Source: CAYFIW01 sp964343265
GTDB taxonomy: Bacteria > Chloroflexota > Dehalococcoidia > Lucifugimonadales > UBA826
DNA length: 9,021 bases
Direction: 5' to 3'
Assembly (NCBI GenBank): GCA_964343265.1
Contig: CAYFIW010000055.1
Span: 1 to 9,021 of the forward strand
Part shown: positions 1 through 7,862 of the stretch, in pieces
How positions within the stretch are numbered: position 1 is the stretch's first letter
Layout: the number at the start of each line of letters is the position of its first letter
Made by a program: the position numbers and the translations under genes
Notes under the pieces: model-generated
The model's database searches: none
Told to the model about the DNA's origin: nothing
The model's input: the letters and a program-made list of their open reading frames with translations, nothing else

Positions 1-475
1 CTGCTGCAGGCAGTAACCATAGTCTAATTCTATCCATAAGCCAGTTGATAACCTCAAGTAAGTTTTAGTTCTCTACAGCACCATCAACTATGAAGGATTT
101 TACTTATTTTCACAACACGTAAAACTACCTGTGAGAAGCAATAGCTAAAACAGAATTAAGTAAGATTTAACAAGCCTGAAATTTTGCTCTAAAAAGTTTG
201 TAAATATAGATATTATTCTAAAAGTCATTACAATCTCAGGCTCTCTGACTAGAACAGAATTCTGGTACTTAAAGACTCAACCTGACGGGATCTATCGCTG
301 TATCCTTCATTCTGACGTTGAATCTGTACAAAATTAAACCATCTTGAAAGGCTATTTTACTTCCAAATACATGGTTTTATGAAGGTTAAAGTCATTTATT
401 GGCAAATTGTCTTGATATAATTCTTAGACTTTATTCAACCTGGTGGTCAAAGAACCACAGAGAGGCTGAGGCTTT
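1..475. other. AT-rich non-coding region
   Basis: No open reading frame of gene-like length or codon pattern is seen on either strand, and I recognise no tRNA, rRNA or riboswitch. The stretch is AT-rich with scattered short palindromes, for example a 10-bp one at 255-264. Its last 60 bases hold the promoter and ribosome binding site for the downstream TPR gene. The upstream 350 bases may hold the regulatory region of a gene beyond the left edge, but nothing specific can be supported. Confidence 0.6.
413..421 (+). promoter_or_regulatory. Extended -10 promoter for the TPR/prepilin peptidase genes
   Basis: The sequence TGATATAAT is a perfect bacterial extended -10 element (TGn followed by TATAAT at 416-421). 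No good -35 hexamer lies 16-18 bp upstream, which is common for extended -10 promoters. A start about 7 bp downstream would give a leader of roughly 48 nt before the ATG at 476. The element fits a housekeeping sigma factor and favours a bacterial host. It was found by eye only. Confidence 0.55.
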
Positions 476-1444
476 ATGGGCCCAGATATAGCATCGGTTC
501 TGGAACTGGTAACCTTCGTATTCGTAGGAACTATCGTGATAAGCATTATATTCACGGTAGTGCTTCTTATTTGGACTTTTGCAAGGATAAGCGAAAGATC
601 TTCCACAAGAGACCTAGTCAAAGAATTGAAAGGTCCTGACAATTCTCAGAACAATCAGAAAAATACCGGCGCACCGACCGAAGATGATATCCAGCAAATG
701 ATAATGCAGGCTATCGCAAATATTCTTCGCGACAGCGGGGCGAATATATCAACCGGTGTTCCTCCAATAGCAGCTCCTCCTCCACAACCTAGCCTGGAAC
801 AATCCATTTCTTCCCAGGTAAGAGAACAATTCGGAATAGCTCTACAACCCGCAATCGACCAAACAGAAACATCTACAGCATCTCCCGCTCCGGACAGCCG
901 ATCTAACGCGTTGCTTAGAACCGGTCATGTTCATCTCAAACATGGTGACGTAGAATCAGCGATTAATGATTACACAGCCGCCTTGAGATTATCGCCCACA
1001 TTTGCTGATGCATTTAATGCTCGTGGTATGGCTTACAGAAGGCAAAAAGATTTTCAGCATGCCTTGCAGGACTACACCATGGCATTAAACTTGAAACCTG
1101 ACATGGCAGCCACGTTCAATAACAGAGGCGTGATCCATATGGATATCAAGCAATATGAACTAGCTCTATCAGACTTTGACCGTGCAATCGAACTAGACCC
1201 AAACAACGCTAACGGATTCTGCAATAGAGCGATGGTCTATGGATACATAGGAGACTATGACAAGAGTATCACTGAGAGTACGAGGGCAACTGAAATCAAT
1301 CCTCAGTTATCTGAATCATACGTAGTGAGAGGAATTGCAAAGGTTCGAATCGGAGCACAGATGTCTGCACAGCAGGACTTCGACGTAGCCGAAACACTTG
1401 GACATAGTCGGGAAGACATCAATTTAAGAGTTGGCTCAGTTTAG
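476..1444 (+). CDS. Membrane-anchored TPR protein
   Basis: This 322-residue protein has one N-terminal membrane segment (about residues 11-36) followed by a basic stretch, so by the positive-inside rule the rest should be cytoplasmic. A low-complexity Pro/Gln/Ser-rich linker (about 52-142, with a proline cluster near 95-105) leads to about five tetratricopeptide repeats at 143-176, 177-210, 211-244, 245-278 and a degenerate one at 279-311. They show the usual G-Y/A-A-P pattern, as in 'ALRLSP', 'ALNLKP' and 'AIELDP'. TPR arrays bind other proteins, so a scaffold or assembly role is likely, but the partner is unknown. The ATG has GAGG at 468-471 and AGAGG at 461-465 upstream. It is followed after 11 bp by the prepilin peptidase, probably in one transcript. 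Proximity suggests, without proof, a link to archaellum or type IV pilus assembly. Confidence 0.85.
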   Translation: MGPDIASVLELVTFVFVGTIVISIIFTVVLLIWTFARISERSSTRDLVKELKGPDNSQNNQKNTGAPTEDDIQQMIMQAIANILRDSGANISTGVPPIAAPPPQPSLEQSISSQVREQFGIALQPAIDQTETSTASPAPDSRSNALLRTGHVHLKHGDVESAINDYTAALRLSPTFADAFNARGMAYRRQKDFQHALQDYTMALNLKPDMAATFNNRGVIHMDIKQYELALSDFDRAIELDPNNANGFCNRAMVYGYIGDYDKSITESTRATEINPQLSESYVVRGIAKVRIGAQMSAQQDFDVAETLGHSREDINLRVGSV

Positions 1445-1455
1445 TCGCCAATATT

Positions 1456-2019
1456 GTGTCAACTCCTCATATCCAAAAACCGTTTGGGTTTTCTCTTGGA
1501 TCAGGGCTAATCTTCTGCATTGCAACCACGATAATATCAAACTTCATCCTTGATTTTACCCTTGCATCAATAGGAAGAGGACTGTGTGCCGGCATCCTAG
1601 GATTTGTGGGAGCATGGGATCTGAAAACTCATAGAATACCAAACGTAGTCACACTCGGAATGCTTCCGGTAATATTTTTTCTGTCACCTCTTTTTACAAC
1701 AGACATATTTCAATTATTTGATCACGTGTATATATCCCCACTAATAGGCGGAATAGCGGCGCTAGCAATATTTGGTTTCACATATCTGATAACCAAAAAT
1801 AATCTAGGAGGGGGCGACGTGAAATTAGCAACGCTTATAGGGGTCCTATCAGGATTTCCTGGAGTTATGATATCTATTGGTGCCGGGTTAATACTAGCTG
1901 TTTCAATCAACAGCTTAAGAAAAATGGTATTCAACCATGTAGTGACTCAATTTCCACTGGGCCCATATCTATCAGCAGGAGCAATACTTTATCTTTGCTT
2001 TACTCCCATAGCTTATTAA
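1456..2019 (+). CDS. Prepilin/prearchaellin peptidase, A24 family
   Basis: This 187-residue polytopic membrane protein carries both aspartates of the A24 aspartyl peptidases. The first is Asp55 in 'DLKTHRIPN', just after the second hydrophobic segment, and the second is Asp121 in 'GGGDVKL' (the GxGD motif). Hydrophobic helices lie near 13-34, 40-54, 64-80, 95-112, 126-148 and 166-184. It lacks the cytoplasmic N-methyltransferase domain of large PilD enzymes, so it is of the compact type seen in CpaA/TadV and archaeal PibD/ArlK. Such enzymes cleave class III signal peptides of pilins and archaellins at the cytoplasmic face. With arl genes alongside and no pilus genes visible, prearchaellin is a plausible substrate, but this is inference. 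The start is a GTG with no clear Shine-Dalgarno site, 11 bp after the TPR stop, so translational coupling is likely. Its stop lies 4 bp from that of the convergent kinase gene. Confidence 0.88.
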   Translation: MSTPHIQKPFGFSLGSGLIFCIATTIISNFILDFTLASIGRGLCAGILGFVGAWDLKTHRIPNVVTLGMLPVIFFLSPLFTTDIFQLFDHVYISPLIGGIAALAIFGFTYLITKNNLGGGDVKLATLIGVLSGFPGVMISIGAGLILAVSINSLRKMVFNHVVTQFPLGPYLSAGAILYLCFTPIAY

Positions 2020-2023
2020 ATTC

Positions 2024-3175
2024 CTAACTAGGGCCGATGAAATAGTTCTTAATTATTTTTTCCGAGCTATCAGAAGTCTTTCTGGTTATTGGAACAAACC
2101 CTGAAATTTTTGTGCCTTCCCCAGTGGCAGTTTGAATTTCGAGAGTACCACCTATTCTTTCTGCCCTCAATTTAAGGTTGAGAAGGCCAAAATGACCGGT
2201 CTCTGGAACATTAGAAATTTTGTCAGAGGAAAAACCTATACCATCATCACTCACATTAAATGAAATCCCTTCAGTCCCCCAGGAAATACATATATTTATA
2301 TTTGAACATTCAGCATGTTCAACAGCGTTGATAGTCGATTGCCTTACGATCTGAAATATATCTTCTGAAATATGTCCAGGAATACTTTCCTCCAGAAGAT
2401 TGACTGTTTCATATTCAATGCTAATTTCTTTTAATGATTCTTCTTTAGAAATGTCTGAAAGTAGGGCATTCATGGAACCATCAAGTCCACGTAATAAAAC
2501 ATCATCATGACCTTTCTCACGGACAAGATTCCTCAATGTCTGATCAGCTTGTTTAACCATAGCCACAATATCATCTACTTCAGCTATTGTGGATTCGTTA
2601 GTATCAGAGGGTGACAATGAAAACTTCAAAAGTCCTAAATTCATAAGTATTCCACTAAGATCACTCATAGTTCGATCATGTAAATCAGCCGCAAGTTCAG
2701 ATCTCATCTCACGTCTACCTTGCTCTACTGCATCAAACTGTTCAATTCTTCGTAACCTATAAGCCAGGATCTTCGATATTTTCTGTACAAGTTGAAAGGC
2801 AACGTTAGCGTTACTTTCAGCCATTTCATTAAATGCATCTCTACTTATATTAAATAATCTGCACCGAGTTCTTGCACGTACCCGTGCAGTTCTTGGCTGA
2901 TCATCGAGAAAAGAAATTTCACCAATCACCGTACCAGTTCGCAGTAAAGCAACGTTAAGCCATCTATTACCAACCGGAACTTCAACTACAGCCTCCCCTT
3001 CCATCATCAGAAAAAGGGAATCTCCCGAATCGCCATATTCCGAAATTAATCCATCTTCCTGGACTAATGACTCGGAACCAAGATCTGAAAAGCATTTACA
3101 AAAATAATCTATTTCATCGTGTGAAAGTATGGGCTCATTAATAAAGTCATTGGTTGAAGAATGTTCAGAAGTCAT
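2024..3175 (-). CDS. Cyclic-nucleotide-binding domain histidine kinase (HisKA_3)
   Basis: This 383-residue protein has no membrane segment and should be a cytoplasmic sensor. Residues about 30-145 form a CRP-like cyclic-nucleotide-binding domain with a phosphate-binding cassette: 'GEISFLDDQPRTA' at 85-97, where Glu86 and Arg95 match the ribose and phosphate contacts of cAMP-binding family members. A HisKA_3 dimerisation helix follows with the phospho-acceptor His166 in 'ADLHDRTMSDLSGI'. The HATPase_c domain has an N box ('QSTINAVEHA', 279-288), a G1 box ('DDGIGF', 310-315) and a G2 box ('GHFGLLNLKLRAERIGG', 327-343). All catalytic motifs are intact. It is the last gene of the minus-strand operon, 31 bp after the response regulator gene, its obvious partner. 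An AGG at 3186-3188 precedes the ATG by 10 nt. The ligand cannot be named from sequence: cAMP, cGMP or none is possible. A role in archaellum control is inferred from position. Confidence 0.88.
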   Translation of the reverse strand: MTSEHSSTNDFINEPILSHDEIDYFCKCFSDLGSESLVQEDGLISEYGDSGDSLFLMMEGEAVVEVPVGNRWLNVALLRTGTVIGEISFLDDQPRTARVRARTRCRLFNISRDAFNEMAESNANVAFQLVQKISKILAYRLRRIEQFDAVEQGRREMRSELAADLHDRTMSDLSGILMNLGLLKFSLSPSDTNESTIAEVDDIVAMVKQADQTLRNLVREKGHDDVLLRGLDGSMNALLSDISKEESLKEISIEYETVNLLEESIPGHISEDIFQIVRQSTINAVEHAECSNINICISWGTEGISFNVSDDGIGFSSDKISNVPETGHFGLLNLKLRAERIGGTLEIQTATGEGTKISGFVPITRKTSDSSEKIIKNYFIGPS

Positions 3176-3206
3176 TTGGTCCGGACCTGCAAATAAATCG
3201 CTACGG

Positions 3207-3878
3207 TTACTGGGTATCCAGGGCTATACACTGGTTAAGAAAGGCAATTGTAGTAGCGATCTGGTCATCTGCTACATCTTTTCTTTGAACATTCAAAACC
3301 GAAAAAATATGGTTTAATCCAGACTCCATCTTGTCGTCATCAAGATCCAGTATGGCTTTAATTTCATTAATGTCAAAGCCTCTGGCATAGTGAGAAATGA
3401 GGCTCAAGTGTTCCTTTGAAAACTGCTTAAGTTCCTCCGAAATATGGCGCTCATAATACCCTACCAACTTATCAACAAGAACATGGTCGAAAATCACGTA
3501 CCCCTTCCTAACCTGCCTTACCACCCTGATTAGTTCACCTATATCGTCAAGGGAATTTTTTAAAATGTAAGCCTTCGCACTGGGATCTATCTCAACTAGA
3601 TCCTGTATATATGTCCAGTCATCAAAGGCTGACACTATGACTATAGAAGTAGAAGGAGACGATTCTCGTATTTTTTTCCCGGCTGTGATGCCGTCAAGTC
3701 TGGGCATTCTGACATCGAGAATCGCAACGTCTAATTCAATTTCCTCTGCTGCTTCTACTGCCGCTCGGCCATCCTCTACAACTGCTGAAACCTGTAAGTC
3801 TTCCTGAGTTTCTAAAATACGCTTATATGCTGTTCTAATAAAAGGGGAATCATCGGCAATAAGTACACTGGTTGTCAT
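3207..3878 (-). CDS. Response regulator, receiver plus degenerate LuxR-like output
   Basis: This 223-residue protein starts with a full receiver domain (about 4-122): acidic pocket Asp9/Asp10, phospho-acceptor Asp55 in 'ILDVRMPRLDG', Ser83 in the Thr/Ser position and Lys107. Overall length and spacing match NarL/FixJ regulators, the usual partners of HisKA_3 kinases, and the kinase is encoded next. The C-terminal part (about 150-200) follows the outline of a GerE/LuxR helix-turn-helix. However, its recognition-helix region reads 'LDLDDDKMESGLNHIFSVLNV', where the family usually has a Ser-Glu-x-Thr-Val-Lys-x-His pattern. The contact Lys is replaced by Glu185 and the turn is acidic, so DNA binding is doubtful. 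The gene follows the acidic-protein gene with no intergenic base (its ATG abuts the upstream TAG), which suggests translational coupling; a weak GGAAA lies 10 nt upstream. Phosphorylation by the CNB kinase is likely; the output target is unknown. Confidence 0.88.
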   Translation of the reverse strand: MTTSVLIADDSPFIRTAYKRILETQEDLQVSAVVEDGRAAVEAAEEIELDVAILDVRMPRLDGITAGKKIRESSPSTSIVIVSAFDDWTYIQDLVEIDPSAKAYILKNSLDDIGELIRVVRQVRKGYVIFDHVLVDKLVGYYERHISEELKQFSKEHLSLISHYARGFDINEIKAILDLDDDKMESGLNHIFSVLNVQRKDVADDQIATTIAFLNQCIALDTQ

Positions 3879-4523
3879 CTATTTATCATTTCCGTCATTC
3901 AGTAATTGGTTCACTTCTCTAATTTCCTGCAAAAGCTGGCTAGCAGGTAGAGTGCCATATTTGTCCAATAGTTGCCGCACCTGAGGTCTAATTTCTATCT
4001 TTTCACCAAATAGAGCTGCCACCTCATCTTCTTCTACCTCCATAACATTATCCAAAGATTCATTCTCTTCTTCTAGCGGATTTTCTTCCATATCTTCTTC
4101 AAGCTCTTCTTCCCCGATAGACTCTATATCATCATCAAGACTCACTCTCCTGACACTTGCTCCTATCGCTCTTACTGAGGTAGATTCATTCCCAGTGCCA
4201 GCAGAAACAATACGTCCTTCAACTATAGTTGGAGTATCTTCATTGACTGAATCCGTACTAGCCTCAGGGTCTGAATCAGAAGACAGGAAAACGTCTCTGT
4301 ATATATCAGGATCCAGCTCACTCAAATCCCAGAGAGATTCCACATCCTCCGAAGGTAATGTGCCGCCAATAGACGCAGATTCAGTTTTGATCAAATCATC
4401 GACTGTTTCAGTCGTCGCTTCTGAAGGCATTGGTTCTGTTTCAATAATATCTTCATTTGAAGATTCACTGGAAATACCCGCCTTCTTCATAGCATCATCA
4501 AATATTTTTCTAATTGAGTCCAT
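3879..4523 (-). CDS. Acidic, mostly disordered protein of the archaellum operon
   Basis: I do not recognise a family for this 214-residue protein. It begins with a short amphipathic helix (residues 1-15, 'MDSIRKIFDDAMKKAG'), then a long Ser/Thr/Glu/Asp-rich stretch without hydrophobic core. A strongly acidic run follows at about 129-168, full of Glu-Glu and Asp-Asp pairs. It ends in a compact, probably helical segment (about 167-209) containing 'IRPQVRQLLDKYGTLPASQL'. There is no signal peptide or membrane helix, so it should be cytoplasmic. It sits between arlJ (27-bp gap) and the response regulator (no gap), with a good AAAGGT site at 4531-4536, 7 nt before the ATG. Archaea place cytoplasmic adaptors (ArlC/D/E or ArlX) in arl operons and this locus shows none, so this protein is a candidate functional counterpart or a link between the two-component pair and the motor. 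That is inference from position and shape only. Confidence 0.8.
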   Translation of the reverse strand: MDSIRKIFDDAMKKAGISSESSNEDIIETEPMPSEATTETVDDLIKTESASIGGTLPSEDVESLWDLSELDPDIYRDVFLSSDSDPEASTDSVNEDTPTIVEGRIVSAGTGNESTSVRAIGASVRRVSLDDDIESIGEEELEEDMEENPLEEENESLDNVMEVEEDEVAALFGEKIEIRPQVRQLLDKYGTLPASQLLQEIREVNQLLNDGNDK

Positions 4524-4550
4524 ATTCGAAACCTTTGATCTATACCCTAT

Positions 4551-6122
4551 TTACATATTTAATAGTGAAGCCGTTATCTTTGGAACTATTAATAGGATCA
4601 CTCCAGAAGCAATACTCGTAACAGCCAGGTAAGTGAGAATCTTTATATTATGACCGCCTTCTGAAAATTTTGGAGCAAGAGCGTTAGCAAGTGTAAGAAT
4701 TGCGATTGCGAAAATAATCGTGTACTGCAAACTCCCCATGTTGGTCATCTGGAAAACATCCAACCCTGCAGATAGATCCTGTGACTGTGGAATACTTATA
4801 CCTGGTGGTGCAGTAATATTATCGGGGACTTTCAGGCTCGCGTTGGCCCCAACATCCTGACCCTGTACAACATCAGATAATTTCTGGTTGAAATTCATGA
4901 TGATTTCCAAAACAAAAACCAATATGAATGACATTACTGTATGCATGGTTACAGTCAAAAAAGAAAAAGTTGAAGATGTCAGTTTTCTTTTTGCCCTGAG
5001 TTCAGTTATATCCTGGGCATAATCTGAACATATCTCCCCTATCTGGCCTGGATTACAGCCAACCTCCACCCCATCGACAAACATCCCAGTAGTTCTTGAT
5101 GCAAGTTCACTTCCCGTCTCTCTACGGAATATTTCCCACGATTCCTTCGACGGTAATTGAGCCTCTAAGCGAGTCCTCAGCCTTTCTAAGGGAATCTTTA
5201 TGTACTGATAGGAATTCAAATCTATCCTGCGAAGAGACTCTGTGAGCGTTACACCGGCCGACCCGGCAACACTCCCCAAAGCACGGAGCACAGTAGGTAA
5301 TTCCTGATCAATCTTATTTACGCGGTCATTATCCTTCCAGGCAAAATATGCTGAAGGCAATAACGATACTCCTAGAGCAAGAAATACCGACGACGATGCC
5401 GTCATAGGGCTAATATCTCTAGATAACATCAAAGCAAAAATCATTAACCCTACTGAAAATCCTGTCGCACCTAATATTAGGCCGAAAAATTTCGCGTTCT
5501 TTCGTTCTACGGTCGTGCCACCAGGGTCATCATATGTAAATGACTCATATGGAGCTACTTTATAGATCAAATAAACGCCTACTGCTGTAACACCTCCCAG
5601 TGTAAACAGCATCAGATAAATAAATGATTCCCCTGTAGAACCAAGCAAACTGGATACCTGTGAAACAACCATTATCAAAGTGACTGCGACTAACACGGCA
5701 GAATAGGCATCAGTCCACTTCCGCAAATTTTCTACATTTCTTTCATAATCGTTCTTGTAATGCTCAGATTCAGCCCTAGCCTCTTGTAAAACAAAGTCTG
5801 ATTCTGAGCTCCCCGAAGATATGGATGCAGAAAATCTTAGAAGTAAACTCTTTACCCTGGGAGCTTTGGCCCGTTCAGCAACAGACTGAAATGCCTTGGT
5901 GTATTCGACACCCATGGATTTAGCCATGAGGTTTATATATTCAAAGAATACCGCTGTCGAGTATTTTTGTTCCCCACAGTACTGCAAAAGACGATCTCTA
6001 CCAACACCACCCCGGGCCAGAATGGACATATATGTTAGATGTGAGAATAAGTCGAACCCGATTACCTGGTTATCGGAAGAGACCTTCTCTATGCGCCTGG
6101 GCGAGGACGTTGTGGAGTTCAT
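4551..6122 (-). CDS. arlJ: Archaellum platform protein ArlJ (FlaJ)
   Basis: This 523-residue polytopic protein has the ArlJ architecture of two T2SS-F-type cytoplasmic helical domains separated by membrane helices. Domain one spans about 25-138, followed by hydrophobic segments near 139-160, 167-188, 212-234 and 241-260. Domain two spans about 265-385, followed by segments near 386-409, 464-485 and 494-516. Tad systems split this into two short proteins (TadB and TadC), so a single long chain beside ArlI and ArlH points to ArlJ. In archaea it anchors the motor in the membrane and its cytoplasmic loops bind ArlI. The ATG lies inside the end of arlI, a 53-bp overlap. No other start codon occurs before residue 31, which is too far into domain one. 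A GAGG at 6137-6140 lies 14 nt upstream, longer than ideal, so coupling to arlI translation is likely. A non-conserved loop at about 411-460 rich in Gly/Pro/Asn separates the last membrane segments. Confidence 0.9.
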   Translation of the reverse strand: MNSTTSSPRRIEKVSSDNQVIGFDLFSHLTYMSILARGGVGRDRLLQYCGEQKYSTAVFFEYINLMAKSMGVEYTKAFQSVAERAKAPRVKSLLLRFSASISSGSSESDFVLQEARAESEHYKNDYERNVENLRKWTDAYSAVLVAVTLIMVVSQVSSLLGSTGESFIYLMLFTLGGVTAVGVYLIYKVAPYESFTYDDPGGTTVERKNAKFFGLILGATGFSVGLMIFALMLSRDISPMTASSSVFLALGVSLLPSAYFAWKDNDRVNKIDQELPTVLRALGSVAGSAGVTLTESLRRIDLNSYQYIKIPLERLRTRLEAQLPSKESWEIFRRETGSELASRTTGMFVDGVEVGCNPGQIGEICSDYAQDITELRAKRKLTSSTFSFLTVTMHTVMSFILVFVLEIIMNFNQKLSDVVQGQDVGANASLKVPDNITAPPGISIPQSQDLSAGLDVFQMTNMGSLQYTIIFAIAILTLANALAPKFSEGGHNIKILTYLAVTSIASGVILLIVPKITASLLNM

Positions 6123-7854
6123 AGAAATTAGTGTTTCCTCTTTCGCTCAATCTCTTTAATATCTCGGCACGCTTATCAAGCTCGTTGTATATATCCCTCG
6201 ATTCATGTGGAGCGAGTCCTCTTCTTTGCGCAACGACTTGTTCCAGTAGATAAGTATTCATATGACCTGGAAATTCAAATGTGTCCGTGGAAGGATCCCA
6301 GCGGAAAACTTCGATAAATCCAAATGAATTAGATTCCGGATCATATTCAACTATTTCACTTATGCTTAAGCATCTTCTTGCAGGACTGCCATCCGGAAGC
6401 CTTACTGCGCTCATAATGACCACCATATTCAAGTTGTCCACATAAGTCTTTGGAACGTTTATAGGATCCCCCGTCAACCTCTGAATAAGTTTTTCAACAG
6501 AGGCAGCGTGGAAAGTTGCCATACAGGCATGACCAGTTTGCATAGCCTGGAAGGCTATTGCCCCTTCAGCACCCCTGATTTCCCCGATGATGATCTCGTT
6601 AGGCCTCTGCCTTAAAGCAGCTACCAGTAAATCAAACATCGTCACAGAACTGCTACTTTCTCCTCCACCTCTAACGACTTCCCTGGTCCAGTTCTGATGT
6701 GGAACCTGTAATTCAGGAGTATCTTCAATGCTTACTATTTTAGAATTCGGGGGTATAAAAGTGCTTATCGCATTTAATATTGTTGTTTTCCCAGAAGCAG
6801 TCTCCCCAGATACAAACGTATTCATACCTTCACCCAACATCAATGAGATATAAGAAGCCATTTCATAAGTGAGTGTGCCTCCCTCAACGAGGTCCAATAT
6901 ACTCATCGGTGTCGCACTAAATTTTCTTATGGTGAAATTGCTGCCGCGACGGGAAACATCGCCTCCGTAGACAATATTTATCCTGGATCCATCTGGCAAT
7001 GTAGCATCAACAATCGGTTCACGAATCGTGACCGGCCTATTTATTTTCTCTGATAACTGTATTACATACTGATCAAGCGATTCTGTTGTCTTGAATTCTA
7101 TGCTGGATTTCAATCCCCCAAAGGTCTTGTGCTCCACATATAAAGGGCCCACTCCACTGCAACTAATATCTTCAATGTATGGATCTTGGACAAGGGGATC
7201 CATTATGCCCATACCCGCCTTCTCTCTGCGCATCATGTATCGGATACCCTCAAATTGATCATCACTTGCTTTAACTGTTTTTACAGTTTTCTTACGTCCC
7301 TTGGAGCGAGAACATATCTGGTCTACCGCATCAAGTATTACTTCCAAACGGGCCTCTTCGTCCCTCGTCTGCCTCAACTCGTCAATATATTCCATTAGCT
7401 GTGAATCTACATCAGACGTTATGCCTTCTAGTTCTGGTGCCAGTGACGGTTCAACTGCCAGATAATAATCTCTTGTGTCTTCAGGATCGTGTACCACATG
7501 TATAAATACTCCACCGCCAACCGGATACACGAGATTTCTCTTTTCCTGTGTATCGACCGCCCTGCTTACAAAGCTCTTGTATTCCGGAATCCCAATTTCA
7601 TCTATAGGAAGTGCAGAAACATAGGCTCCGAGGTGACGATGTTTAGTAGATTGTTCTCTAAACTCTTCTGGTAGTTGGCTAATCACCTTATCATCGAGTT
7701 TATATTGATTCCCTTTCACAGAACTAACGTTGTACAAATAAGAGAGAATCCCTTCGGCAGCCGATGATGCGGCTATTTCAAGGCCGTCAGCATTTTCGGA
7801 TTCACTCCGGTTCATCTGTACGATTATCTTGAATTTTTCCAGTCCAAAAGGCAT
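6070..7854 (-). CDS. arlI: Archaellum motor ATPase ArlI (FlaI)
   Basis: This 594-residue type II/IV secretion ATPase is of the archaeal FlaI/GspE2 kind. The C-terminal half has Walker A 'GETASGKTT' (350-358, Lys356), an Asp box with 'SIEDTPELQVPHQNW' (375-389, a FlaI-like signature), Walker B 'EIIIGEIRG' (420-428, Glu425) and a His box 'GHACMATFHA' (441-450). The arginine-bearing 'RPVTIREP' (273-280) lies in the preceding N-domain linker. All catalytic motifs are intact. In archaea the hexamer powers both filament assembly and rotation, working on ArlJ with ArlH. It is somewhat longer than typical archaeal homologues, mainly in the N-terminal 200 residues, which include a basic patch at about 184-195. 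The upstream ATG is chosen over Met14 because AGGA lies 8 nt before it. It begins 15 bp after the arlH stop and its end overlaps arlJ. Confidence 0.94.
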   Translation of the reverse strand: MPFGLEKFKIIVQMNRSESENADGLEIAASSAAEGILSYLYNVSSVKGNQYKLDDKVISQLPEEFREQSTKHRHLGAYVSALPIDEIGIPEYKSFVSRAVDTQEKRNLVYPVGGGVFIHVVHDPEDTRDYYLAVEPSLAPELEGITSDVDSQLMEYIDELRQTRDEEARLEVILDAVDQICSRSKGRKKTVKTVKASDDQFEGIRYMMRREKAGMGIMDPLVQDPYIEDISCSGVGPLYVEHKTFGGLKSSIEFKTTESLDQYVIQLSEKINRPVTIREPIVDATLPDGSRINIVYGGDVSRRGSNFTIRKFSATPMSILDLVEGGTLTYEMASYISLMLGEGMNTFVSGETASGKTTILNAISTFIPPNSKIVSIEDTPELQVPHQNWTREVVRGGGESSSSVTMFDLLVAALRQRPNEIIIGEIRGAEGAIAFQAMQTGHACMATFHAASVEKLIQRLTGDPINVPKTYVDNLNMVVIMSAVRLPDGSPARRCLSISEIVEYDPESNSFGFIEVFRWDPSTDTFEFPGHMNTYLLEQVVAQRRGLAPHESRDIYNELDKRAEILKRLSERGNTNFYELHNVLAQAHREGLFR

Positions 7855-7862
7855 AAAATCCG

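Noticed and set aside
255..264. Palindrome CAGAATTCTG in the left non-coding region
   Set aside because: A single 10-bp palindrome in AT-rich DNA with no repeats or nearby gene start; chance occurrence is likely.
443..458. Inverted repeat GTGGT/ACCAC in the leader of the TPR gene
   Set aside because: The stem is only 5 bp with no T-run or known riboswitch features; too weak to call a terminator or regulator.
2015..2060. Bidirectional terminator between the convergent operons
   Set aside because: A T-run occurs at 2054-2059 on the plus strand, but no stable stem precedes it, and only 4 bp separate the stop codons.
4010..4130. TCT/TTC-rich low-complexity tract as a repeat element
   Set aside because: It is explained by Glu/Asp codons of the acidic protein read on the minus strand; the units are irregular.
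4195..4632. Plus-strand open frame opposite the acidic protein gene
   Set aside because: It is a Ser/Thr-rich mirror of the acidic codons on the other strand, with no domain and no place in the operon.
4551..7854. Reading the ATPase and membrane protein as a Tad or type IV pilus locus
   Set aside because: The membrane protein is one long two-domain chain rather than separate TadB and TadC. The ATPase has the FlaI-like 'HQNW' signature, and ArlH has no Tad counterpart.
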